Made by a program: the position numbers and the translations under genes. Positions 25,960 to 33,266 of a stretch of 33,266 nucleotides of DNA are shown piece by piece. Origin of the DNA: Ileibacterium valens (lineage in GTDB: Bacteria; Bacillota_I; Bacilli_A; Erysipelotrichales; Erysipelotrichaceae); NCBI RefSeq assembly GCF_001945525.1, contig NZ_MPJW01000061.1:1-33266 (forward strand), written 5' to 3'. The notes beneath the pieces were generated by a model. That model was not told where the DNA came from. It saw only the letters and a program-made list of their open reading frames with translations, and did not search any database. Within the stretch, counting starts at the first letter, position 1; each line of letters starts with the position of its first letter.

Positions 25960-26460
25960 TCAGTCTTCAGCAGGCGAAGACATGCTTTTAGAATTCTCCA
26001 GATTTCCCCGATGTTCATTTGCGAGCTCGGCATCAACGAGTGCTAACGCCTGGGGCAGCCCCAGTTTTTCCACCGGAACGGCCCATTGATAACCAACTGA
26101 GTGACAGGTTCGGATGAAACTTTCCCCACCAAAATTTCCAATCTTATGGCGTATTCGATTGATATGCTTGCTCAGAGTATTGTTTTTGAGAATATGCGAA
26201 TAATAAGAACCGGCTATATCCAGAAGCAGTTGTCTGGTACATGTTCTGGGGGCATTCACAATCAGACAGAGAATCATGTCAAATTCTACGCGGCCTGCGG
26301 CTACAGGCGTTCCATTTCGAAAGATAGTACATCTTTCCGGATCGATAATCAGGTTTCCTGTTTTATAACACACCGATGTTATACAGGAGGAGTCATAACC
26401 GGCGGCCTGTGAGGTAATGGTCTGACTCATCAAAGATTCATTGTTCTTATGGATTTCCAT
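25960..26460 (-). CDS. Stand-alone OmpR/PhoB-type winged-helix DNA-binding protein
   Basis: Encodes 166 residues from the ATG at 26460, with AAAGGA about 11 bases upstream; the longer TTG-started frame is less likely. Residues about 35-130 form a Trans_reg_C winged helix: beta strands LIIDPERCTIFRNGTPV, then a recognition-helix region NTLSKHINRIRHKIG and the wing FIRTCHSVGYQW, which matches the usual IRTVRGVGYRW. There is no receiver domain, which response regulators normally carry, and no adjacent histidine kinase. Tails at both ends are low in structure. A palindrome overlaps its likely promoter, which could mean autoregulation. Target genes are unknown. Confidence 0.8.
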   Translation of the reverse strand: MEIHKNNESLMSQTITSQAAGYDSSCITSVCYKTGNLIIDPERCTIFRNGTPVAAGRVEFDMILCLIVNAPRTCTRQLLLDIAGSYYSHILKNNTLSKHINRIRHKIGNFGGESFIRTCHSVGYQWAVPVEKLGLPQALALVDAELANEHRGNLENSKSMSSPAED

Positions 26461-26554
26461 ATTTCGTTTTTTCCTTTCAGATTTAAATCCTGTGATACAT
26501 CTTCTTTTCAACAATAAGTCAATCCATCCAGGATGAATGTCTTATTGTGATAAC

Positions 26555-26580
26555 ATTATGACAATTTATAATGACATAAT
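26555..26580. promoter_or_regulatory. Imperfect 26-bp palindrome with TGTCAT direct repeats, candidate operator
   Basis: ATTATG-T-CA...TG-T-CATAAT arms form an imperfect palindrome. On the minus strand it also reads as two TGTCAT direct repeats 13 bases apart. It lies about 95 bases before the winged-helix gene start, amid TATAAA- and CATAAT-like hexamers that could serve as -10 elements. Confidence 0.4.
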
Positions 26581-26642
26581 TGTGAATTTTAACATTTAAA
26601 TCGGAAATTCCATAAAGATTTTTAAATGAATGCTTATAAAGC

Positions 26643-26670
26643 AAAAAAAGAAGAGAATTATTCTCTTCTT
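26643..26670 (-). terminator. Rho-independent terminator of the divIC-like gene
   Basis: AAGAAGAGAA and TTCTCTTCTT form a 10-bp stem with a very tight loop, followed by seven T on the minus strand, 12 bases after the stop codon. Confidence 0.75.
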
Positions 26671-26681
26671 CGACATCTTGG

Positions 26682-27002
26682 CTATTCCTCCTGGGTCGCT
26701 GGATTTTTATCAATCGCCGGGAATTTAAAGATCTGTTCCCCTTCTTTGGTCACCAGGTACTTTCCACGAGCAACAAATTCCGCGTAATCCGGATTGGAAA
26801 GATTTGTTTTTTCAGTTTCGAGACTCTCTTTTTTCTCCACCAGCTGGTCTCTTTTTTGCGAATTCGTTCGTATATTCTGATTCAACGCTACATAGGTACC
26901 GATATCCCGAACGATACTGATACTGAAGCATCCGATGGAGACAAGCATCAGAAACATAACGAGTCCGCGAAAAGCATGAAACTGAGCAGATTTTTTCTTC
27001 AT
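26682..27002 (-). CDS. DivIC/FtsB-type septum formation protein
   Basis: Encodes 106 residues from the ATG at 27002, which has AAAGGGAGTG about 5 bases upstream. A short basic N-terminus leads to one membrane segment (about 15-35), then a heptad-rich coiled coil (about 40-75) ending in NPDYAEFVARGKYLVTKEGEQIFKFP. That C-terminal motif is typical of DivIC, the partner of FtsL and DivIB in the Gram-positive divisome. DivIC usually lies near mfd, yabP or S4-domain genes, but here it follows mnmG. I am confident of the family but not of strict orthology. Confidence 0.85.
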   Translation of the reverse strand: MKKKSAQFHAFRGLVMFLMLVSIGCFSISIVRDIGTYVALNQNIRTNSQKRDQLVEKKESLETEKTNLSNPDYAEFVARGKYLVTKEGEQIFKFPAIDKNPATQEE

Positions 27003-27048
27003 CGAATCACTCCCTTTCAAACCTTAAACAGTCTGTTTTTACTTAATC

Positions 27049-27057
27049 ATTATAACA
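27049..27057 (-). promoter_or_regulatory. Extended -10 promoter of the divIC-like gene
   Basis: TGTTATAAT on the minus strand is a perfect extended -10 (TG-N-TATAAT). It lies about 45 bases before the start codon. No -35 of good quality is present at 17 bases. Confidence 0.55.
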
Positions 27058-27075
27058 AAACAGGATTCTCTCCTG
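27055..27075 (-). terminator. Short terminator hairpin of mnmG, abutting the divIC-like promoter
   Basis: CAGGA-gagaa-TCCTG (27061-27075) with TTTTGTT on the minus strand. The stem is only 5 bp, so it may be weak. Its T tail runs directly into the -10 of the next gene. A second 5-bp hairpin (CTGGA/TCCAG) precedes it. Confidence 0.4.
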
Positions 27076-27100
27076 GACCAATTCCAGTCAATCACTCATT

Positions 27101-28951
27101 CTAGCGGGCGTACATCGACAAAACAGCGATATCTGCCGGATTGATTCCAGATATTCGACTGGCCTGGCCAAGGGTCTGAGGCCTGATTTTGTCAAGCTTC
27201 TGTCTGGCTTCTAAAGCCAGATTATCCATATTCAGATAATCAAGATCATAGCTGAGTCTTCGGCTTTCAAGCTTTCGCATACGCTCTGCATCTTTTTTCG
27301 ATTTTTCAATGTAACCGGCATATCTGGCTTCAATTTCGATTTCATCGGCAATTTCCTTATCCATTGAAAGTCCAAGAAGTTCAGCGACATGATATAGACT
27401 GATTTTTGGACGCTTAATTAGTTCGGAAAGATTCAATGATCGAGTTAATGGCTCATACCCTAAAGAAACTAGATACTCCTGAACCAAATCGTCATGAATA
27501 GATACTTTGACTTCTTCAATGCGCTTTGTCCATTGTTCAATCTGTTCAACCTTATTTAAAAACTTCTGATATCTCGCTTCATCGATGAGTCCAGCCTCAT
27601 GTCCCTTTTTCATCAGTCTCAGATCTGCATTATCATGGCGAAGAAGCAGCCGAAATTCTGCCCGGCTTGTCAGCAATCGATAAGGTTCACTTGTCCCTTT
27701 CGTGCTTAAATCATCGATCATCACCCCGATATAAGCTTCATCGCGGCCTAAAATCAGTGGGTCTTTTCCTTCGGTTTTCAAAGCCGCATTGACTCCAGCC
27801 ATCAATCCCTGACCAGCTGCTTCTTCATAGCCTGATGTGCCATTAATCTGACCGGCGGTAAACAGATTTTCCACAATCTTACTTTCAAGAGAAGGCTTCA
27901 TGGTCAGCGGATCGATCGCATCATACTCAATAGCGTAAGCATATTTGAGTATTTTTGCATGTTCAAGTCCTGGAAGCGAATGGACCATTAATTCCTGAAC
28001 ATCCTCTGGCATGGAAGTAGAAAAGCCCTGAACATAAATCGTGTCATAATCCAGCGTTTCAGGTTCAAGAAAGAGCTGATGTCTCTCCTTATCCGCAAAA
28101 CGCACCAGTTTATCTTCAATACTTGGGCAGTAGCGAGGTCCTACACCTTTTACCAGACCCGAATACATTGCTGAATCCTGAAGATGATTCCGAATGATTT
28201 CATGAGTTTTTGGTGTTGTATGAATCATGTAGCAATCCAATTCATCGGATTTGCTGATCATTTCTTCGGATGTGCTTTCCGTTGAAAAGGAATAAAACTC
28301 CTCTGAGCCTTTCTGGACTTCAGCCTTTGAAAAATCAATCGTATCGCGAACAATCCTGGGCGGCGTTCCGGTTTTTAAACGAAAGGTTGGAAGCCCGGCA
28401 TCACGCAGGCTCTGCGAAAGACTTGTCAGTGTCGGCTGTTGGTCGGGACCACCTTCAACGGCGGTATGGCCTTTAAGTATTGTTCCAGACATATAGGTTC
28501 CAGTAGTCAGAATGACTGTGCGGGATAAAATCCGAGTCCCATCTGTACATTCAATGCCAATCGCCTTTCCATCCTCTACGAGCAGTCTGGCTGCCTGTGA
28601 TTCAAGCAGATCAAGGTGTTCCATGTGTTTCAGGGCATTTTTCATCCAGCGTTTATACGCTTCCTTATCGGATTGAACCCGCAGACTCCAGACTCCCGGT
28701 CCTTTAGACGTGTTGAGCATCTTCACCTGTAAAGCCGTCTGATCCGCCGCTTTAGGCATCAGACCTCCTAAGGCATCAATTTCCCGAACAACAATCCCTT
28801 TGGCTGGTCCGCCAATACTTGGATTGCATGGCATAGAACCTGCAAAATCCAGATTTCCTGTCACCAGCATCGTTTTTTTATTCTTTCTTGCAGCCGCTGC
28901 TGCGGCTTCAATTCCGGCATGTCCGGCTCCAACGACCAGAACATCGTACAT
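27101..28951 (-). CDS. mnmG: tRNA uridine-34 5-carboxymethylaminomethyl modification enzyme
   Basis: Also called gidA. With MnmE it uses FAD, GTP and methylene-tetrahydrofolate to modify the wobble uridine of certain tRNAs. Encodes 616 residues, close to the usual 620-630. The FAD-binding motif VVGAGHAGIEAA is at the N-terminus, followed by MPCNPSIGGPAKG and REIDALGG, then TGTYMSG, GPRYCPSIEDK and GYEEAAGQGLMAGVNAA. The C-terminal helical domain that binds MnmE is present (EARQKLDKIRPQTLGQASRISGI region). GGAGGG lies 7-8 bases before the ATG. MnmE and rsmG, frequent neighbours, are not in this window. Confidence 0.97.
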   Translation of the reverse strand: MYDVLVVGAGHAGIEAAAAAARKNKKTMLVTGNLDFAGSMPCNPSIGGPAKGIVVREIDALGGLMPKAADQTALQVKMLNTSKGPGVWSLRVQSDKEAYKRWMKNALKHMEHLDLLESQAARLLVEDGKAIGIECTDGTRILSRTVILTTGTYMSGTILKGHTAVEGGPDQQPTLTSLSQSLRDAGLPTFRLKTGTPPRIVRDTIDFSKAEVQKGSEEFYSFSTESTSEEMISKSDELDCYMIHTTPKTHEIIRNHLQDSAMYSGLVKGVGPRYCPSIEDKLVRFADKERHQLFLEPETLDYDTIYVQGFSTSMPEDVQELMVHSLPGLEHAKILKYAYAIEYDAIDPLTMKPSLESKIVENLFTAGQINGTSGYEEAAGQGLMAGVNAALKTEGKDPLILGRDEAYIGVMIDDLSTKGTSEPYRLLTSRAEFRLLLRHDNADLRLMKKGHEAGLIDEARYQKFLNKVEQIEQWTKRIEEVKVSIHDDLVQEYLVSLGYEPLTRSLNLSELIKRPKISLYHVAELLGLSMDKEIADEIEIEARYAGYIEKSKKDAERMRKLESRRLSYDLDYLNMDNLALEARQKLDKIRPQTLGQASRISGINPADIAVLSMYAR

Positions 28952-29182
28952 GGGCAGACCCTCCTTAATTAACTATTGAATATAAATGATTGAAATATTG
29001 TGATGAGCCAATATGCTTTTTGCGTCTGATAATCACCTTTTAGTTCAGTCTTACATCCTAAACGTTTTTTTATCGATGTCAAAGCCGGCAATCAAAAACA
29101 GACTGCATCCTCTTCCAGTTCTGAAATTTCCTGATAAATCAAAAAATTGATGAATGAAGAAAACGACGATTTGATGCCTCGA
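28952..29182. other. Leader and upstream region of mnmG
   Basis: No coding frame with a start and ribosome binding site is seen on either strand. No strong promoter for mnmG is apparent; only AT-rich hexamers such as TATATT near 28977-28985 are candidates. A small ATCAA/TTGAT hairpin lies near 29138-29150. Confidence 0.4.
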
Positions 29183-29244
29183 TAAAAATAAAAAGAAGAA
29201 GATCAGTCAATGCCGTAATGGCTGGTGTTCTGGTCTTCTTCTTT
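29183..29244 (-). terminator. Rho-independent terminator of the flippase gene
   Basis: AAAGAAGAAGA (29192-29202) pairs with TCTTCTTCTTT (29234-29244) in an 11-bp stem, with further inner pairing (GCC/GGC). The minus strand ends in a long T-rich tail. Confidence 0.75.
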
Positions 29245-29299
29245 AAAATTGTGTTCTCTTATTTCCTGTTCAACTTTTGGGTATCACCATTTTTAATGC

Positions 29300-30907
29300 T
29301 TAACGAGGCATTTTTAGTCTGAAGTGGAAAAGCTGCTGCGGCAGCTGCAGGACTAAAGCGGCAATCAGGAAGACGATCGTTGAAACAACACCGGAAACAA
29401 GCATTGTTCCAAGACAAACCAGCTTGGAGGATGCCGGATTCGCTAATCCAAGATTGCTGAGCAGCCAGGCACATAATCCCATGCAGCACAGTGAAATCAT
29501 CGTTTTGATGAATACCTGTGCAGTCGATTTCAGAGACACTCCGAATTTCTCAGAAAGTTCCATCGTATTAAAAGTCAGAATATATCCATAGGAAACCATG
29601 GTCGCCAATACGGTACCGGGAAAGCCCATCCAGATGGTGAGAGGAACAATCAGCACCCCTTTAATCACCGTACCGATTGCCAATCGCCGAAGCAACGATT
29701 TCTGTAAAGAAAGGGCCATCATAATGCTTGTTACTACAGGCGTAATGGTTCCCATTAATCCTTCCAGACTGATCCAGCGAATGATATCCGTCGATAATGG
29801 AAGGTCTGATGTATAAAACAGGGTATGGAAAATTGGCCCAGCATAAATCATAATCGCAAAGCTTAAAAACAGTCCCATAAAAAGAACGATATTCATACAT
29901 TCACGAATATCTTTTCGAATTCGTTTGTATTTCTTTTCAAGCAGCGAAGATGAAAGATGAGGAATAATGGCTGCAGTAAATCCAGGAGCAAGAATCATCG
30001 GTATGGCAGTGAGCTTTGTACCTACATAATTGGCAGCAGACATGACGGTATCAATCTGTTCAGGAGTATAGGATGAATAACGCAGTCCAATTGGAAGCAA
30101 TACCGAGTTATAGATATCATCCGAATAGCCCAGAATGGCACTTCCCATATACGGTAAAGCCAAAATAACAAGTTCCTTGAATAAAGGACGGATGGGAACT
30201 GTTTTTACCTGCTGCTTTTTTGCCATGACTGAAAGCATTTTTTCCTGTTTTCTCGAGAATTTCGAGATCTGAATAATTCCAGCCAGAGCAGCAACTGAAG
30301 TGGATAGAACGGCTCCATACAGGGCCCAGACCCGATCCATGTGGAACCCATAGACCAGCAGACAGGCTGCTGATAAAAGAAATCCAACCCGGAAGATCTG
30401 TTCAAAAGCCTGAGAAAACGCGTATTCTTCCATTTCCTTTCTTCCCTGAATGAATCCCCGGTAAGAAGAAAGAATTGGAACAAGAAAGATCGCTACTGCC
30501 AGTATACAAAGAACCAGAGTCATGACATGCGCTCCGTCGGCTGTTTCAGTCATTAACATGGCTAAGAGCCCGGATAAAAGCATCATGATGATCATTCCCA
30601 GAAAGCCAACGCAGGCCATGAAGATCAGGGATAGTTTGCGAACCTGAAGCACAGTCTTCCAATTCTCAAGAGTGGAATATTTAGCGACCAGAGTGGCGAT
30701 CGCAAATGGAAAACCGGCTGTAAATACGTTTAAAATGTAACTGTAGATTCGGTATGCCGTTCCATAATAGGACATATAGGCATCCGAACCAAGAATTGTT
30801 GAGAACGGTATGGAATAAACCAGCCCGATGGCTTTTGCGATTAAAAACCCGGAGGTCCCTACCAGTCCGCCTACAATAAGAGATTTTTTGGTGCTGGAAG
30901 ATTTCAT
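29300..30907 (-). CDS. MOP-superfamily lipid-linked oligosaccharide flippase (MurJ/SpoVB/YtgP-like)
   Basis: Encodes 535 residues with about 14 hydrophobic segments throughout. The N-terminal region (GLVGTSGFLIAKAIGLVYSIPFSTILG) and the cytoplasmic-loop motif RGFIQGRKEMEEYAFSQAFEQIFRV are typical of the SpoVB/YtgP branch, whose members flip lipid II or related undecaprenyl-linked glycans across the membrane. In Bacillus YtgP is the MurJ, but SpoVB paralogs are alike in sequence, so lipid II is a likely but not proven substrate. AAAGGACAGG precedes the ATG. It has its own promoter and terminator and is divergent from the NAD(P)HX repair gene. Confidence 0.88.
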   Translation of the reverse strand: MKSSSTKKSLIVGGLVGTSGFLIAKAIGLVYSIPFSTILGSDAYMSYYGTAYRIYSYILNVFTAGFPFAIATLVAKYSTLENWKTVLQVRKLSLIFMACVGFLGMIIMMLLSGLLAMLMTETADGAHVMTLVLCILAVAIFLVPILSSYRGFIQGRKEMEEYAFSQAFEQIFRVGFLLSAACLLVYGFHMDRVWALYGAVLSTSVAALAGIIQISKFSRKQEKMLSVMAKKQQVKTVPIRPLFKELVILALPYMGSAILGYSDDIYNSVLLPIGLRYSSYTPEQIDTVMSAANYVGTKLTAIPMILAPGFTAAIIPHLSSSLLEKKYKRIRKDIRECMNIVLFMGLFLSFAIMIYAGPIFHTLFYTSDLPLSTDIIRWISLEGLMGTITPVVTSIMMALSLQKSLLRRLAIGTVIKGVLIVPLTIWMGFPGTVLATMVSYGYILTFNTMELSEKFGVSLKSTAQVFIKTMISLCCMGLCAWLLSNLGLANPASSKLVCLGTMLVSGVVSTIVFLIAALVLQLPQQLFHFRLKMPR

Positions 30908-30932
30908 GACAAACCTGTCCTTTCAGCCAAAA

Positions 30933-30941
30933 ATTATATCA
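30933..30941 (-). promoter_or_regulatory. Extended -10 promoter of the flippase gene
   Basis: TGATATAAT on the minus strand is a perfect extended -10 (TG-N-TATAAT), leaving a leader of about 20 bases that holds just the ribosome binding site. No -35 is evident. Confidence 0.55.
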
Positions 30942-31089
30942 TGCAGAAATTCAAATCGATCTTTCTGTCATATCAATACAACAGTTCCCTATAAAAACTG
31001 ACATTTAATAGGATTTGCGTTTTTTTGATGGACTTCGAAACAATTTTGATCATTAAAAATTATCACTTCAGTTTAGAAAAGGAGAATCT

Positions 31090-31221
31090 ATGTTGATTTT
31101 CCAGAAGATTCAACTTGAAAAGGGAGACTCCAATTATGAAAGAACCCACCTTCGAATTCGATCCTTCAGCAATGTTTTTAGAAAACATCCAGTATTATGC
31201 TTCAGAGCCTGGCGTTCATAG
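31090..31221 (+). CDS. Possible 43-codon upstream ORF overlapping the start of the NAD(P)HX repair gene
   Basis: AAAAGGAG lies about 5 bases before ATG at 31090, as good a ribosome binding site as that of the gene itself. The frame (MLIFQKIQLEKGDSNYE...) runs to a TAG at 31219-31221 and overlaps the first 86 bases of the next gene in another frame. The peptide has no recognisable domain. It may be a translated leader peptide or chance. Confidence 0.3.
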   Translation: MLIFQKIQLEKGDSNYERTHLRIRSFSNVFRKHPVLCFRAWRS

Positions 31222-32767
31222 TTCGTCTGCAGCTCGAAAATTCGATCAGATCACCATTGAAAACTTTCATATTCCATCTCTGGTATTGATGGAAAATGCT
31301 GCCCGGGGTATGGCGGACAGAATCATCGCCAACTATCCAAAAGCAAAGAAAATAGCCGTTCTTTGCGGACCGGGAAACAATGGCGGAGATGGTCTGGCTT
31401 TAGCCAGGATTCTGTATCTGAAAGGATATCGCGTTGCCATCTTACTCAAAGCTGATTCTGCCCTCTCGGATGATGAAACGGTTCAGTTTGAAAGCTGTCT
31501 GGCTCTTAATATCCAACTTTATCCTCTGGAACTTTTTGTTGAAGATTATCGCCCATTTGATGAGTCCTATGATCTCTATGTGGATGCACTCTTTGGTTCC
31601 GGACTCAATCGCCCTCTTGGCGGAATCTACAAAGAAGCCGTATGCGCTCTTAACCGCAGTATTAAACCTGTTGTTTCCTGTGATATTCCAAGCGGAATTT
31701 ATGGAAACACAGGTCAGGGAGAAACTTTTGTATATGCGGACCTTACCCTTGCGCTGGATTGTCGAAAATTTGGACATATCATCTCTAAAGGTCACCAAGC
31801 CAGCAAAACAGTCGAAGTGATCGATATTGGAATTCCAGCAGCTGTCCATGCTTTGGACCCAGGACAAATTAAATGGATCAACAAAAAGAGTGCAGCCCAT
31901 GGTCTGCCTGTGCGAAGCAGGTATCTGAATAAAGGCCGTTTTGGAAAAGTCCTTTTGTGCGGCGGTTCCTTTCGAATGCAGGGAGCTCTAGCCATGGCCG
32001 CTTCTTCGTGTTTTCATGCCGGGGTGGGCACTCTCAGTTTGTATACTCCAAAGTCTGCAGCCCGGGCCATTGCCGCAAAAATGGATCTGGCCATGATTAT
32101 TCCTGCTGATGAAACTGATGGATATTTTTCAGAGCAGGCAGCAGATCGATTGACAGACTTATTAGATCAATACACTTTTGTCTGCTGCGGGAATGGGATG
32201 GGGACAGAAGATGGCGCTTTGAAGGTTGTCCATACTCTGCTGAAAAAACGCATGAACATGATTCTTGATGCTGATGCGATCAATATTGTCTCCAGACATC
32301 CAGAATGGCTCAAAATCAATTCAGAATTCCGAACACTGATTCTGACCCCTCACGTAGTGGAATTCTCGAGACTTTCCGGATTCACAGTTGAACAGATCCA
32401 GAACTCGCCGATCAAATGCATTGATGCATTTCTGAGAGAATATCCAAACATTATTCTTGTTTTAAAATCTGATGTGACCTTTGTTGCGGATGCTGAAAAC
32501 ATCTCCGTCCTTGATCATCCAGATTCAACGCTTTCCAAAGGGGGCAGCGGAGATGTTCTTGCGGGTCTGATCTGCGGTTTATGCGCTCAACAGTCTGTTT
32601 TCTATGAGGCCTGCGCCAGTGCAGTATGGATTCATAATCAGGCAGCCAGCTATCATCAGAACAATCAGGACCGGATCAATCCAGCCTGTTTTACCCCATT
32701 AGATCTGATCGAAAATTATTCTTCCATTTTTAATGAACTCGAAAAAGTTCGAGAACATTGCGCCTGA
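31136..32767 (+). CDS. nnr: Bifunctional NAD(P)HX epimerase / ADP-dependent NAD(P)HX dehydratase
   Basis: Repairs hydrated NADH and NADPH: the N-terminal YjeF_N domain interconverts R and S epimers and the C-terminal ribokinase-like domain dehydrates the S form. Encodes 543 residues from the ATG at 31136, with GGGAG about 9 bases upstream; a TTG-started longer frame is rejected. GPGNNGGDG (78-86) and CDIPSGI are YjeF_N motifs; LCGGSFRMQGA, LDADAINI, LTPH and KGGSGDVLAG (468 on) belong to the dehydratase. The N-terminal 30 residues are an unusual extension ahead of AARKFD. Domain order and length match bacterial Nnr (YjeF). It stands alone on the plus strand. Confidence 0.95.
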   Translation: MKEPTFEFDPSAMFLENIQYYASEPGVHSSSAARKFDQITIENFHIPSLVLMENAARGMADRIIANYPKAKKIAVLCGPGNNGGDGLALARILYLKGYRVAILLKADSALSDDETVQFESCLALNIQLYPLELFVEDYRPFDESYDLYVDALFGSGLNRPLGGIYKEAVCALNRSIKPVVSCDIPSGIYGNTGQGETFVYADLTLALDCRKFGHIISKGHQASKTVEVIDIGIPAAVHALDPGQIKWINKKSAAHGLPVRSRYLNKGRFGKVLLCGGSFRMQGALAMAASSCFHAGVGTLSLYTPKSAARAIAAKMDLAMIIPADETDGYFSEQAADRLTDLLDQYTFVCCGNGMGTEDGALKVVHTLLKKRMNMILDADAINIVSRHPEWLKINSEFRTLILTPHVVEFSRLSGFTVEQIQNSPIKCIDAFLREYPNIILVLKSDVTFVADAENISVLDHPDSTLSKGGSGDVLAGLICGLCAQQSVFYEACASAVWIHNQAASYHQNNQDRINPACFTPLDLIENYSSIFNELEKVREHCA

Positions 32768-32839
32768 GATTTCATTACATCTTTGATTTATCAGTTTCGT
32801 ATTTCGGATTTGTCATCTGTAATCTATATCCTGATACGT

Positions 32840-32902
32840 AAAAAAAGGGGCTGTTAAATTTCGACTGATTTTTCATCAGCGAGATTTACAGCCCCTTTTT
32901 CT
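32840..32902. terminator. Long hairpin at the IS end, probable shared terminator
   Basis: A stem of about 16 bp pairs GGGGCTGTTAAATTTCG with CGAGATTTACAGCCCC (one mismatch, one bulge), with an inner CTGAT/ATCAG hairpin, flanked by an A run on the left and TTTTT on the right. It could terminate nnr on plus and the transposase on minus. The left arm is also the 19-bp motif found inverted at 149-167. Confidence 0.65.
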
Positions 32903-33266
32903 ATGCTTTTTATCTGATTCAATCCTGTTTTATGATGTGTTTTTCCGCTCAAGTCAATTTTTGAACGCACTGAAAAGAGCCAAAACTCAAAAAGACTGTT
33001 TATAATCTTTTTCAGATTTCGCTTTTCTGCTCCTTTAATTTTCCATAACGTTCGAGTTCTGGGCAACTCATCCGATTTCTGTTGTTTAATTTTCTGATAT
33101 TGTGTCCCATGGCCACAATAAGCACCTCAAATTTTACGTTTTCCAGTCCCCGGCGTCTCAATCGGCTGTATCTGTAGTTTTCTTTAAGATCTCCGAAGGT
33201 TCCTTCCGCCTGAATGCTCCGGCTGACCATAATCTCATGTCCTGCATCTGAAGACATGTTCTCCCG
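32844..33266 (-). mobile_element. IS1182-type insertion sequence, 3' end only
   Basis: The right edge of the window holds the 3' end of an insertion sequence: the transposase C-terminus (33012-33266), about 165 bases of non-coding tail, and an end motif GGGGCTGTTAAATTT at 32847. The other end, the terminal inverted repeat partner and the target duplication lie outside the window. Confidence 0.7.
33012..33266 (-). CDS. IS1182-family transposase, C-terminal fragment
   Basis: The open frame enters from the right edge and ends at 33012. Its residues RSIQAEGTFGDLKENYRYSRLRRRGLENVKFEV and the following AMGHNIRKL are the conserved end of the DDE transposases of IS1182 (DDE_Tnp_1_6), including the catalytic Glu of QAEG. 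The start is outside the window, so intactness is unknown. The end (ERYGKLKEQKSEI) is charged. A second frame (32854-33066) overlaps the tail but lacks family motifs. Confidence 0.85.
   Translation of the reverse strand, partial: RENMSSDAGHEIMVSRSIQAEGTFGDLKENYRYSRLRRRGLENVKFEVLIVAMGHNIRKLNNRNRMSCPELERYGKLKEQKSEI

Noticed and set aside
32854-33066. 70-codon ORF overlapping the transposase tail
   Set aside because: No family motif and it runs through the IS-end hairpin; most likely a chance frame, though a frameshifted transposase tail cannot be fully ruled out.

Overview
This 33.3-kb window is bacterial chromosome from a low-GC Gram-positive organism. The evidence is strong AGGAGG-type ribosome binding sites, U-tailed hairpin terminators, cell-wall-binding repeats on an NlpC/P60 enzyme, a DivIC-like division protein and a DtxR-type regulator. 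TGA is used as stop, so it is not a Mycoplasma-like code. The gene set and protein flavour fit the Erysipelotrichia (Solobacterium/Bulleidia/Holdemania-like), but that placement is inference. Nearly all genes lie on the minus strand; only the Nudix gene and the NAD(P)HX repair gene are on plus.

Layout. Positions 1-170 hold the tail of an unknown plus-strand gene, its terminator, and a 19-bp motif that recurs inverted at the right edge beside an IS1182-type transposase. Then, all on minus: a large polytopic membrane protein, a small secreted 3D-like protein, enolase, a U32 peptidase-family (RlhA-like) protein, and a 1115-residue secreted cell-wall-binding NlpC/P60 protein that contains a recent 435-bp internal duplication. 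Positions 10.8-11.7 kb are gene-poor and probably decayed. Next come a DtxR/MntR-type regulator that appears to be leaderless, a GT2 glycosyltransferase, and metK with a SAM-riboswitch-like leader. These are followed by metG plus a small membrane protein, a Nudix hydrolase (plus strand), an RDD-PHP fusion protein, a 700-residue surface protein with related modules at both ends, ispC (dxr), glycogen phosphorylase, a stand-alone winged-helix regulator, a divIC-like gene, mnmG, a MurJ/SpoVB-type flippase, and the bifunctional NAD(P)HX epimerase/dehydratase (plus strand).

How the genes relate. Most genes sit between their own promoter and terminator, so this is mostly single-gene transcription units rather than long operons; metG with its 101-residue neighbour is the clearest pair. 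Several genes serve translation and tRNA/rRNA modification (metG, mnmG, U32), methyl-donor supply (metK), central and storage carbon (eno, glgP), isoprenoid precursors (ispC), and the envelope and division (NlpC/P60, 3D-like protein, flippase, divIC-like, surface protein). The points most worth follow-up are the compact metK leader, which shares SAM-I landmarks but lacks the full SAM-I layout; the RDD-PHP fusion with substituted metal ligands; and the apparently leaderless regulator.
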